Below, in pieces: positions 36,284 to 45,936 of a stretch of DNA of 64,000 bases. Under the pieces are notes generated by a model. The model saw only the letters and a program-made list of their open reading frames with translations, made no database searches and was not told where the DNA came from. This DNA comes from Chionis minor (taxonomy: Eukaryota > Chordata > Aves > Charadriiformes > Chionididae). Within the stretch, counting starts at the first letter, position 1. Every line of letters begins with the position of its first letter. A program made the position numbers and the translations under genes. The stretch covers positions 124,001-188,000 of the forward strand of contig VZSF01003600.1 in assembly GCA_013398295.1 (NCBI GenBank). The letters run 5' to 3'.

Positions 36284-36845
36284 AGCGAGCTGGTATCACA
36301 CACCTGGATTTCCACAGGGTGTTTAACGAGGCATTCACCAAAGCATCCTAAAGGAATTAAGTAGCCGCAGCATGAGAAGAAAGGCCTCTGCTTAGATAAA
36401 AAACTGCCTGAAGACAGGACAGGGTGTGGAGAGAGAAGAAAAATTTTGAAGTGGAAAAAAAATCTCCCCTGAGATCCCACAGAGATGTGTGCTAAGGCTT
36501 GAAGAATTCAAGATATCCCTAAATGAAATGCAACAAGAGTGAACGATAACAGACTGATGATTAGACACAGAGGGTGCAGAGACAAAGATGAGCTGTGAAG
36601 AGATGCAGAAGGACTTTCAAATAGGAGCCAATAGGTGCTGAAACTGCAAAGTCGACTCCTTATTCAAGTTATTAAAGTCGACTAGGAAAATGTAGATGTG
36701 CAGTCAAAATGCATTTGCAGGGAAAACCAACTTACACTTACATATATGGTGAGGGATCTGGGAGCAAGGGCTTGGGAGTTAAAAGAAATAGTTACAAGCA
36801 ACAGTGAAACAGCTAAAAAAAGGAGATGGAAAATCATTTCAACAC
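36284..36845 (+). mobile_element. Ancient LINE (CR1/L3-like) reverse-transcriptase remnant
   Basis: The region collinearly resembles the second half of the reverse-transcriptase ORF of old amniote CR1/L3-type LINEs. A CTGGATTTCCACAGGGTGTT block (the [L]DF.KAF motif region) is at 36304. TTAGATAAAAAACTGCCTGA (the 'W...NWL.D' region) is at 36392. AGAGATGTGTGCTAAGG follows at about 36481, then ACACTTACATATATGGTGAG and GGGAGCAAGGGCTTGGGAGT at 36734-36780, matching the 'R.LGV' stretch. It is heavily mutated with many stops. Assignment is by eye; a more precise family needs a repeat-library search. Confidence 0.6.
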
Positions 36846-37377
36846 AGTTCAAATCCGGTGTGGTCGCATCTTCTGGTCCCTGCTGTCGATGGCACGGTGG
36901 CACAGGGACCGGCAGCAGCGCGGTGAAGGTCTGGGACAGCCCTGCCGCCAGGCTGAGCGGGGTCCCCAGTCCCCAGCCTGGACAGGAGCGCGGGTGGCAC
37001 GTGTAGGGCAGGTCGGCAGCATCACTAGTGGCACGGAGGGGACCGGTCGGGCATTCCCTTCTTTCCTGGGTGCCCTCCTGCCCCAGCTCTGTCACCAAAA
37101 GGAGAGGTACTAACAGATGCCACTAAATCAAAGTTTGTCTGAGTACTTTGCATGCGAAGTGCTTGTCATTTTTGTTTGTTTGCTTTCCCCTCCTTTTTTT
37201 TGCCTGAATATTTCATAACGGTTTTGGATGGCATGTAATGGCAATTAATTACCACTGAACTAACGAGATTTTCTCTTGGTTTCCTGTTCAGCCTTTCAGA
37301 TTACATTGTGAATGCTGTTGGCCCTCTGGTCCCAGTGTTGCTTCAAAGTAAACCCAGTAGAAATCACTACGAAATAT
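36846..37377. other. Unique sequence between the LINE relic and the LTR
   Basis: GC-rich to about 37090, then AT-rich. No gene or element is recognised. The last five bases (37373-37377, AATAT) are the left target-site duplicate of the LTR that follows. Confidence 0.7.
37373..37377. repeat. Left target-site duplication of the solo LTR (AATAT)
   Basis: AATAT is directly adjacent to the TG start of the LTR and identical to 38009-38013. Confidence 0.85.
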
Positions 37378-37507
37378 TGTTATGGTTTGAAAAACCCACA
37401 GGAATTGATTGTTGTTGACAATTGTTCTCTCACCCAGTGACCCCTCCCCACCCGGGAAGGAGAATTGGAAAAAACCAAGGAAACCCGGGGGTTGAAATAT
37501 AAACAGA

Positions 37508-37513
37508 TTTAAT
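37508..37513 (-). terminator. LTR polyadenylation signal (ATTAAA)
   Basis: ATTAAA on the minus strand within the putative R region of the LTR. T-rich sequence follows on that strand (complement of the GGTTGAAATATAAAC and AAAAAACCAAGG stretches). Confidence 0.55.
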
Positions 37514-37590
37514 AGACTAAGACTAGATAATTAACATTAATAACACTAAAGAACCAGTATTGATCCTGATACCAATATAAAATATACAGG

Positions 37591-37596
37591 TTTATA
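37591..37596 (-). promoter_or_regulatory. LTR TATA box
   Basis: TATAAA on the minus strand, inside the LTR and about 410 bp from its U3 start. It lies about 80 bp before the ATTAAA signal, as expected for the U3/R junction. Present-day activity is not implied. Confidence 0.6.
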
Positions 37597-38008
37597 CTCA
37601 GCCCATCCTATCCGTAGGAAGCCGTGCGCTCCCAGCAGGGACGGCCAGTGTGGGACACTGAGAACGCTGAGGCTTCGGGAGCAAGGGAAGGGCTCAGGGC
37701 CCCGGCACCAGGGCAAGAAGTTCTCTGGATCACCGCCATCAAGGCAGAGCGAGAACTCCTCAGCAAACTTTCTAATTTCTATTGAATTTGCCGTTCATGG
37801 CACAAAACAATCTTGTTGGCCAGCCCGGGTCTCGCTCCTCCCCATCTCTGCACCGGCCAGCTCAAAAACACTGAGACACCAAAACCTACATCCCACAGCT
37901 GGCTATAAAGTAAATATTTCCACTAATTTGGATACTAGAGTCTTCTAAAAGTACAGTTTTCCCAAGCATTGAAAGATAAATTAGTCCTGTGTCTCTCAAA
38001 CCAGGACA

Positions 38009-38013
38009 AATAT
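38009..38013. repeat. Right target-site duplication of the solo LTR (AATAT)
   Basis: AATAT directly follows the CA end of the LTR and is identical to 37373-37377. Confidence 0.85.
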
Positions 38014-41000
38014 CTATTTACATGTGAAGTGTCTTGATTATTCCAGCTATCTCAGTCCAAAATGTAGTTCATATCAGAGCATGAGGTTTAAGACTTCCTG
38101 TAAGAACTACTTAAACTATTAACAAAAATATGGAGATTGTCACTGAAAAGCATCTAGTTTTCCACAGAGCTGAGAGATAATAAATGAGAGCTAATATTTA
38201 GAGAAACTTCCTGGTAATGCAGGGAATTACGGTGTCATAAGGTTTTACCTTGGTACCCTCCAAATTGACCTAAATGAGAACTACCAATAGAGATAATAAA
38301 CAGTCTGTGATACTTACAGAATAATTATGAAAGCAGCTGGAAGATGATGAAACGCTCCTGCAGAGGTCAATGCCTCGCCGTCAGGCCAACAGAACCATCC
38401 GAATACTGCAGTGAAGTCTTAGGAAAGGGAACGTGTCACTAGTCGATATAATTCATGAGAAGTCTTTGACCAGGTCCTCCACAACACTGCTAAAAGAAGA
38501 TTGTTTTGGGTGGAAAGCAAACTCCGGCTGTGAGCCAAGAGGCCTCCCAGGGCAGGGTTCAAGGGCAAGGCCGGCCCTCAGCTGCGGCGGTGCTGGGGGC
38601 TGCTGGCCAAGCCTCCCCAAGGACCTGGAAGCAACACAGGCAGCGCAGGGGGCTACGAGGAGAGGGGGGAGGGAAGAGACAGCAGCCTGTTTTACAAAGG
38701 TACCAAAGCTGCTTATTGAGGAAAACCCAGAGATTAACAGAAAGGATTTCAAAGACAAAAGAGGTAACAAAAAAACCGGTCAATTAACAAGAAAACCAAT
38801 TAAAGGCAGGTCCAGTACAGCACCCAGTGACCAGAAGCTTTTAAGCCTTTCTCACACACACCTTAAACCTCTCCAAATAACACATCCTCTCAGGGCAAGG
38901 GCTAAAGGTTTGCTTGGCTGGGATTATTCCCTATTTGCCTGTTGCCACGGTTACCTGATGCTCCCTCAGTGGTACCTGGTGCAGGCCACCTCCCAGGGGA
39001 TGCGGGCTACCTGGAGCATCGTCGCTCTGGTGGTGCCGGGGCAGCTCTCTATCCCTGTGTCATTTTGCTTCTCTTTTGGATAAAACCAGTTGCTGGCGTG
39101 GGTGGGGACACAGGCCCCTTGATGGGAAAGCTGTGTTTCTCCTCCCTCCGCCTGGGCCAGACCTCTACGCAGCGAGGTGGCGCGTGCCCTTCAGCCCGCG
39201 GGGACAGTCCCAGCGGGTGATGTGCGGGGAGGTTGTGGGGGTCATTTCAGCGCGCAGCACACTGTGCTTCGGAGGCTGGAGGAGAGAAAACTCATGTCTA
39301 AATCATTTTATCGCTGCCTAATCCTGCTCTTTCACTCTGTTGGCCTCGAAATCTTTCACCTTGGCTTAGAGCTGATCAAACTCCTCTTTCTTTTGAACAA
39401 TCACATTCGATTCCGCCTTTCCAGTCCTTCTGAACGCAGTCTGTGGCAAGGCAACCACAGTTTGGTTAACAGCAAGAATGCCACTAAGTATGGCATGAAT
39501 AGTCTGCTGAAGGAAAGCTTGAGTCTATACGTTACTGCTAAAACCTGCTGGATTTAGTTGTTGATTAAGCAGAAATTTCTTCCTGTTTCCCCCAAAAAAA
39601 TCCTTAGTACTAATTTCCTTGAAGTGGAGGTCCTCTAATGGTACCCGGCTACCTTAAAGCTTTCCTGTTTGCTAAGAAAATGAATTTACTCTCATCAAGA
39701 GTATCAGTATAGATGGCATAATGTTTGCTCCCGGCACTTTCTCAAAGTACTAGTGTCCCAGTGCACCCCGGTTAGGTTCAGACAGAATTATAGCAGAGCT
39801 GTTATTAATGCCCATCAGCAAGGACCGGCATGTCCTCTCAAGGGCATGTTGAGAGTAGGAATGTTGTGACGCCAAAATACTTATTTCATCAGAGAAACAG
39901 GAAAATCCGTTAATGCGCAGACGCCTGTGAACAAGACAGAACAGATACAACTATGCGCTCCAACTAAACGCAAACTTCAAAAATATTAAACTGACGGTGC
40001 CTGTCGCAAAATACGCACGTTGCTTGCAATCTCAAAATGTTTGTTTGGCTAAAGAGGATTTTCTAGAAAAAGCGTCTCTCCTAATCCTAGTGTGTTAAAA
40101 ACGGGCAATCCAACACTTTATTGTGTTTTGGTGCTGTTACAATTAATGTATAATCTCTCATTTGCGTGGATATTTATGTAGAGTTTTCAGCAATTGTGGC
40201 TGCAGGTGATGATTCTTCTTTTTGTTTTTGATGGGCTGATCCCACCATGCCAAACAGCACGTGCAAAATAAACCTGCAGGACCAGAAGAAGGTGGCTGAG
40301 CTGGAGACTGAGTGTTGCCAGGAGCAAGTGCACGTGCAGTGAACCTGCTCCTGCAGGAGCCTTCTGCTCCTCAAGCTGCTGCTCCTCACAAACACAAACG
40401 TTCATCAGCGATGACAAACACACGAGTGTCCTCCCACCACATCTATATTTATCTCATGGCAATGCTGTGGTCTAATATGTCTTGACATCCAGTATTCTCC
40501 TGTTGAAGGAAACACCCTTTTGGAAGGAGGGAAGGTGAGTTCCTTTCCAGGAATAGACCAAGGTCAATGGAAGAACTGTAGACTACTCTGATGTCCCTTG
40601 CCACCGGGATTTTACCACCCACAGCGTAAAACAAATCACTTTATGGCCCTGTTCCTGTTCTCCCTTGAAGCTCTGCAGTTCATTCACATTTGGAGTTATG
40701 AGTGATGTTGGACTTGTGAGGGAACGTGACTAACGAGACTGCTTTTACCAAGCACTTCTGAAAGCTTCAAGGTGTCAGCAGACCAGCATGGTTTTTTCAC
40801 TTAGTTTTATTTTCTTCTCTTTTCTTCTGCTCTTTGGAAGGCTACAGCTCCTGTCTTGCTGTTCCTCCCAGGGCTCGTGCATTTCAGACTCCAGCCAAAC
40901 CAGCATCCATGTTTCCACTACAAATCTCTGGAAAAGGGAGGTGCCAACCTGCCTTTGGACCCACGGGGATTTGCACCTGCAGCCTCCATATGTCACACAG

Positions 41001-42275
41001 GAAGGAGCACCCATGGTGCTCCGGGGGGGCCTCTCTGGGAAGCATCAGCAATAACTGTGAAAATACAAGTTGGAGAGGTGCAAATTGCCTTTTTCTTTAT
41101 ATTTTATTTTATTTTTGCCAAATTCAGTCCTCATGGAACTATAGCTATTTTAAAGTGGGCTATGGGTAAATAAATGTGTTTATGGTTCTCCTCACGTATT
41201 TGTGAAATGGAGAGAGAGTAACCTGCGGTGCAAGAGCCTGAAATATCTTGAATTTTCTGGAGCCACAAAGAGATGCTGCATTCCTGCAATAGCCAAAGTG
41301 TTTTCCTGGAATTAATTCAGAGATTCTGAGCTTTACCCATTTCTTTCAGAAATAAAACATCATTTTCACAGCAGCAAATCAAGCTGAGTCTCATTTTGGT
41401 ATGGTCTATACCCAGCTATGTCTCCAGCCACTAAAGGAAAAAATGTTAAAACTGTGTCTGTCTCTCATGTCGCTTTCTGTCTTTCGTTCATGTAGGAGAA
41501 AAGTCATTAGATCCCTTTAAAAAAAATTAAAATACTTTCTGAAAAGTAGTTAAATTTTTCTGAAAAAAAACCCCCAAACCCAGAAATGATGACATTTTGG
41601 AAAATTATGAAAGATGCAGAAATTAAAATAAACAATCAACTCAAAGAAGAAATTAAATCAACAAAGTTTATTTCAAATGGGAGTTGGAGGAGGAGGAAAA
41701 AGGAGGTTGTTCCCCACCAGGGTTTAAACACCCCTAAAGGCAGATTTGGTGAAGCCACAGCCAGCGTTTTCGGGCGCCCCGTGGATGTTCTCAGCCCTTC
41801 GCTGCCGCAGCTGCCCCCGGCTGGGTTCAGGGAACGTGGGCGTTCCTGAGGGACGGGCTGGTTTGGCGGAGCGCGGAGGACGCGGGTGGCCGCGCTCTCA
41901 GGAGCCACGCGGTTATTGAGTTTGAGCCGGCACTGTTGACCTGTCGCACCTGGAGGGAAGGAGGCAGCAAGCGGGAAGATGGGGTGATGACCGGAGACTG
42001 GAGATGTCCTTGGCTCCGAGTGCGTGCGGTGCGGTGCTGCACAGGGGCGGGGAGAGCAGCCAGTGCCCACCCGCCACCTCTCTCCTCACTTCTCCTCGGC
42101 ATTTGCAGGGGCCCTGCCCAGAAGTGCTGCAAGAATTGTCACCCCCCACACGGCTCCTGGTGCCTCGCTGGGGAAAGGAATAGGAGGAAAATGATCCCCA
42201 CATTCAGCCACTTATTGGTCAGAAAATTAACTCCTCCTAAACTCTTCTGAAGTGACTTTCAAATACTTTGTGATG
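38014..42275. other. Unique noncoding sequence
   Basis: No gene is recognised. It holds a possible LINE relic at 38430-38520 and GC-rich patches at 38520-38680, 39000-39260 and 41750-42120. AT-rich DNA fills most of the rest. A 14-bp perfect palindrome, GCTCCTGCAGGAGC, lies at 40347-40360. Confidence 0.55.
38430..38520 (+). mobile_element. Possible ancient LINE reverse-transcriptase fragment
   Basis: GTCGATATAATTCATGAGAA followed by GTCTTTGACCAGGTCCTCCA and CAACACTGCTAAAAGAAG resembles the conserved LINE stretch that encodes DF.KAFD.V.H..LL.KL. The match is about 70 bp with small gaps, so it could be chance. Confidence 0.35.
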
Positions 42276-42444
42276 CATAGAATTCTAGAATCACAGAATG
42301 GTTAAAGACCACCCATTCCCACCCCCTGCCCTGGGCAGGGACACCACACCAGGCTGCTCCAAGCCCCATCCAACCTGGCCTTGAACCTCCAGGGACGGGG
42401 CAGCCACAGCTGCTCTGGGACACCCCGGCCAGGGGCTCAGCACC
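42276..42444 (-). mobile_element. CR1 LINE, 3' fragment (ATTCTATG-tail type)
   Basis: Tail complement CATAGAATTCTAGAATCAC is at the left. It is followed by AGACCACCCATTCCCACCCC and the internal block complement GGGGCAGCCACAGCTGCTCT. The copy is truncated at CCAGGGGCTCAGCACC. It is the same subtype as 1968-2338 and 11931-12330. The GGTTGGAAGGG segment next to the tail has been deleted. Confidence 0.9.
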
Positions 42445-42887
42445 AAGCCTGAGGATTTGCTCGGGGCGCTGGGGCTGGGGGCAGGGGGGGCTGCCCCTTT
42501 AAAGGGAAGCCTCCTGTCCCCTGCGTGTGTGCGCACACGGAGAAGACGTCCTCCTCATGCAGCTCGGGGTGCAAGGAACGAACCGCAGCACGGCCCAGGT
42601 GTCTAGCAGGTGTCACTAGCACGTGTCACAGCGGAGGTAAATTTTTGATCCTGTTGTATAAAATTAATTAAGGAAGTGGTGAGAGGCAGAGGTCCACAGG
42701 AGGTCAAGATGTCAAGTGAGGTAGAAAACGCCTTTCTGAAGGAAGAAACCAGCAAAAGCTGTTGGGAGAGTACTGAAGATCAATCCGGCGGAGTGTCTGC
42801 TGGCGTTCCATCGCCTGGCGTGGCCTCTCCCGCAAGGCCAGGCGGGGAATGGCACCCGGTGACTCCTGCTCTGAGCACAACGGCCAG
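42445..42887. other. Unique sequence between CR1 and the 11-bp array
   Basis: Mixed composition, with no gene or repeat recognised. The open frame beginning at 42676 runs through this spacer into the tandem array and is not considered a gene. Confidence 0.6.
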
Positions 42888-43415
42888 TGCCATGCCGGTG
42901 CTGTGCCGGTGCCGTGCTGATGCTGTGCTGGTGCCGTGCTGGTGCTGTGCCGGTGCTGTGCTGGTGCCATGCAGGTGCCGTGCCGGTGCTGTGCCGGTGC
43001 TGTGCCAGTGCTGTGCCAGTGCCATGCAGGTGCCGTGCCGGTGCTGTGCCGGTGCTGTGCCGGTGCCATGCTGGTGCTGTGCCGATGCTGTGCTGGTATC
43101 GTGCCGGTGCTGTGCTGGTGCTGTGCTGGTGTTGTGCCGGTGCTGTGCTGGTGCCGTGCTGGTGCTGTGCTGGTGCTGTATCGGTGCTGTGCCAGTGCTG
43201 TGCCGGTGCTGTGCCGGTGTCATGCCGGTGCTGTGCTGGTGCTCTATCGGTGCTGTGCTGGTGCTGTGCCGGTGCTGTGCTGGTGCCGTGCTGGTGCTGT
43301 GCTGGTGCTGTATCGGTGCTGTGCCAGTGCTGTGCCGGTGCTGTGCCGGTGTCATGCCGGTGCTGTGCTGGTGCTCTATCGGTGCTGTGCTGGTGCTGTG
43401 CCGGTGCTGTGCCAC
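42888..43415. repeat. 11-bp minisatellite, 48 units, with a 132-bp higher-order repeat
   Basis: The array reads as 48 consecutive 11-bp units (528 bp) in constant phase, consensus TGC(T/C)GTGC(C/T)GG. Units differ by substitutions only; no indel is seen. Monomer positions 4-5 and 9-10 are nearly always CG, TG or CA. From about 43133 a block of 12 units repeats after exactly 132 bp (for example TGCTGTATCGG at 43174 and 43306). The plus strand is almost free of A. Because 11 is not a multiple of 3, all frames rotate through the unit and stay open on both strands, producing long Cys- or His/Thr-rich frames (up to 265 codons) that are artefacts. Confidence 0.97.
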
Positions 43416-45230
43416 TGCAGAGCCAGGCTGGCAGGGAGGGGAGGCTCGCGCTGACCCATCACCTGCACAGTGACAAAGCCCGATTCCTGCTTCAGCTGTC
43501 AGATGTTGCTTCTTGTTATGTCTTTCCCAGTCAGGGTAGGGACTGGATCAGTAAATAGGATTTTTCTCTTTTGATGGCATGCCACAGTCATCAGGTCGCA
43601 CCATGGTCTTTTTCTGATACTTTTAATACATTGAGCTCTTCAAATTTATACTGTCAGGCATTTCGTTCAGCTCCAAATTATTTTTTTCTGGGTCTTTTCT
43701 GTGACTTACCAATTTTTCAGTTTCATTTACAAAAGATGTAAGGCTTGGGCATGGCACTGCTCTCCCCGGTGCCACGCACCCCTGCCGAGACTCACCGCTC
43801 GCTGCTTGCACAGCCAGTGGGCACTTCCCATTTCAGCTGGAGTGTTGCCTGGGATCCACAAGAGCTCTCCGTGTGGAGCCTCGTTAACTGAATTTTGAAA
43901 TCCAAGATCAAGTAGGTCACACTTAGTTGTTGGTTTTCTCAAAGCTCTTCAGTAGATTTGGTAAAAATCTCTCTCCAGAGGGCATGTTGACTGCTGCCAA
44001 ACTGTGATGTTAATGCATGTATTTCAGAATCCCACCATCAATGGTTGGGCTCAGTAGCACTGGTGGCACAAGCAGCAGGTCGATCGTCAGGTAGGTACGC
44101 ACATCACCTCTGACGCCTTTTCCAGGGAGAAGGGCCAGGTTTTGTGATTCCCGTTGCTCTGGCATGAGCCGGTGACCGAAGCGCTCACCCAGCCAGACAA
44201 ACCGCAGCCCCCTGGGCTCGGTGCTGCAGGAGGCGGTGACAGAGGGACCTGACCTGTCCCAGCCAGGCCCTGGGTACGAACTGGGCGAGCTGGGACACTC
44301 CTGGCCTCGCAGCAGGAGGGCACATAGGAGCACTCGTGCACTGCCCGCGGATCCCGTGGTGTTGGAAGCAGGCGGCGGAGCAGTGCCCACCTCTGCCCAA
44401 CCTACCACCGTCCAACACGCCGCGCGCCGTCCTGTGGCGGAGGGCGTACAGCGATTGCACACACCGGGAAAGCAAATACAGCAATGAAGGGTAACAAAGT
44501 CCTTTTAATGTAAGTTTAAAGGCATTAAGTCTTGCCAGGTTTGTCCCTTCCAGGGTAGTAAATCAGGAATGTAACTCATTTTTTTCAGAAAACATGTTTG
44601 CAGAGATGTGTTCTGTGTCACTTGAGATAATCCTGGTTACAGGTCCTCCTGTTACTGGAATTTTTCCTCTAAAAGTGATCATCTTCAAGGGAAGGAGAGT
44701 GAGAATATCTTCAATGACAAAATGCTTCTTCTGTCCTACAAAGTGCTAGCCTGACACATTTAGCATCTTCAGTCCCCTGGAGAGGTAATGAATAATAAAT
44801 AATGCAATAGAAAGAGCTGACTGTGCACAGCTTTACACGATGCCTTTTGTGAATCCAAAGGAAATCGGGCACTCAATAAATAGCTGGTTTGAATTCAGCG
44901 GAGCACCTCCCTGCTGTTCCGTCACACCGGGCTCCCTGCCCTGGGGCCCGTTTGCCATCAGGCCCGGTGGCTTTGCAGGGCGCCGGGGGAAGAGCAATAG
45001 CTCCTTCTCCCACCGCCCCTCGCGCCGGGGCTGTGCAGCCCTCCCAGTCCAGCCAGCGCGGCCGCACCTCTGTCGCAGCCGGCTGCTCCATCCCAGCCTC
45101 TCGGAGCAACACCGGGGTGTGGAGAGGCTGGGCTGCAGCGCTGCCCCCCCGAGCTCAGGGACTGCCGCAGGCAGCGCGGCACTCACCAGCTCACGCCTCG
45201 CCACTTTTCTGTGCTGCACCTCGGCAGCGG
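43416..45230. other. Unique noncoding sequence between two minisatellites
   Basis: No gene is recognised. GC-rich patches lie at 44200-44450 and 44900-45200; 43500-44000 and 44490-44830 are AT-richer. Confidence 0.55.
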
Positions 45231-45540
45231 TGGGCTCTCCATCATCCACCCTGGGCTCGCCATTATCCACCCTGGGCTCTCCATCATCTACCCTGGGCTC
45301 TCTGTCATCAGCCCTGGGCTCACCATCATCAGCCCTGGGCTCTCCATCATCTACCCTGGGCTCTCTGTCATCAGCCCTGGGCTCACCATCATCCACCCTG
45401 GGCTCACCATCATCCACCCTGGGTCTCCATCATCCACCCTGGGCTCACCATCATCCGCCCTGGGCTCACCATCATCCGCCCTGGGCTCACCATCATCCAC
45501 CGTGGGCTCTCCATCATCCACCCTGGGCTCTCCATCAGCC
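45231..45540. repeat. 21-bp minisatellite, about 15 units
   Basis: The unit is TGGGCTC(T/A)CCATCATCCACC plus C, with variants in the middle (CTGTCATCAGCC, CATTATCC). Because 21 is a multiple of 3 the array reads as a 7-residue peptide repeat (GSPSSTL-like on plus, DDGEPRV-like on minus). One unit near 45421 is 20 bp (GGGTCTCC instead of GGGCTCTCC), which shifts the frame and argues against coding constraint. Confidence 0.95.
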
Positions 45541-45906
45541 GTGCACAGCCTCCCACATCTCCCAGGGGAACCAGCTCCACCCACAAGTGAAGTCTCAGCT
45601 GATACTGCAACGCAGTTGTTAAATTCCTGGGTTTAATGAGCTCCATTAATTCTGTCACTTTTTACATGTTCACGTTTTCATTTCCATCAGCAGCTCGTTC
45701 TCCAAGCAGCTCCCGGGAGCGAAGCAGCAGGGGGCACAGCGGTAGCCGTCCAGGACGCTGCCCCAGGGGAGCTGAGCGGCAGCAGGAACACCGGCCCCCG
45801 GGGCACTTGGCGAGTCTCAGCACCACTGTGAAGCTCATGAGGATTTTCACATGGAAAAGGAAGACTGATTCTGCTTGTGATAAATACCTGACTAAGAAAT
45901 TGATGG

Positions 45907-45936
45907 GGACAGGACAGGACAGGACAGGACAGGATA
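45907..45936. repeat. (GGACA)n microsatellite, 6 units
   Basis: Five perfect GGACA units and a sixth GGATA variant. Confidence 0.95.

Larger units (their letters stand above)
37378..38008 (-). mobile_element. Solo LTR of an avian ERVL-like endogenous retrovirus, 631 bp
   Basis: The segment starts TGTTATGG and ends CCAGGACA (TG...CA). It is flanked by a perfect 5-bp target duplication, AATAT, at 37373-37377 and 38009-38013; 5 bp is usual for ERVL-class elements. On the minus strand it begins TGTCCTGG, has a TATAAA box at 37596-37591 and, about 80 bp further, an ATTAAA polyadenylation signal at 37513-37508. This gives a U3-R-U5 order and sets the orientation. No gag, pol or env sequence adjoins either side, so it is a solo LTR left by recombination between two LTRs. 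The family name is inferred from resemblance to avian ERVL LTRs. Confidence 0.85.

Noticed and set aside
36846..37377. Possible retroviral internal sequence next to the LTR
   Set aside because: The perfect target duplication on both sides of 37378-38008 shows the insertion is a single LTR, and no gag/pol/env-like reading was seen in the flanks.
42676..43558. Long Cys-rich open frames (up to 265 codons) on plus and His/Thr-rich frames (211 codons) on minus
   Set aside because: They are produced entirely by the stop-free 11-bp tandem array, which is open in all phases.
44028..44060. Possible CR1 tail (CAGAATCCCACCATCAATGG)
   Set aside because: The similarity stops after a few bases and the next CR1 block is absent.
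44833..45658. Open frames with SSTLGSP- or DDGEPRV-like repeats
   Set aside because: They follow from the 21-bp minisatellite, and the 20-bp unit near 45421 breaks the frame.
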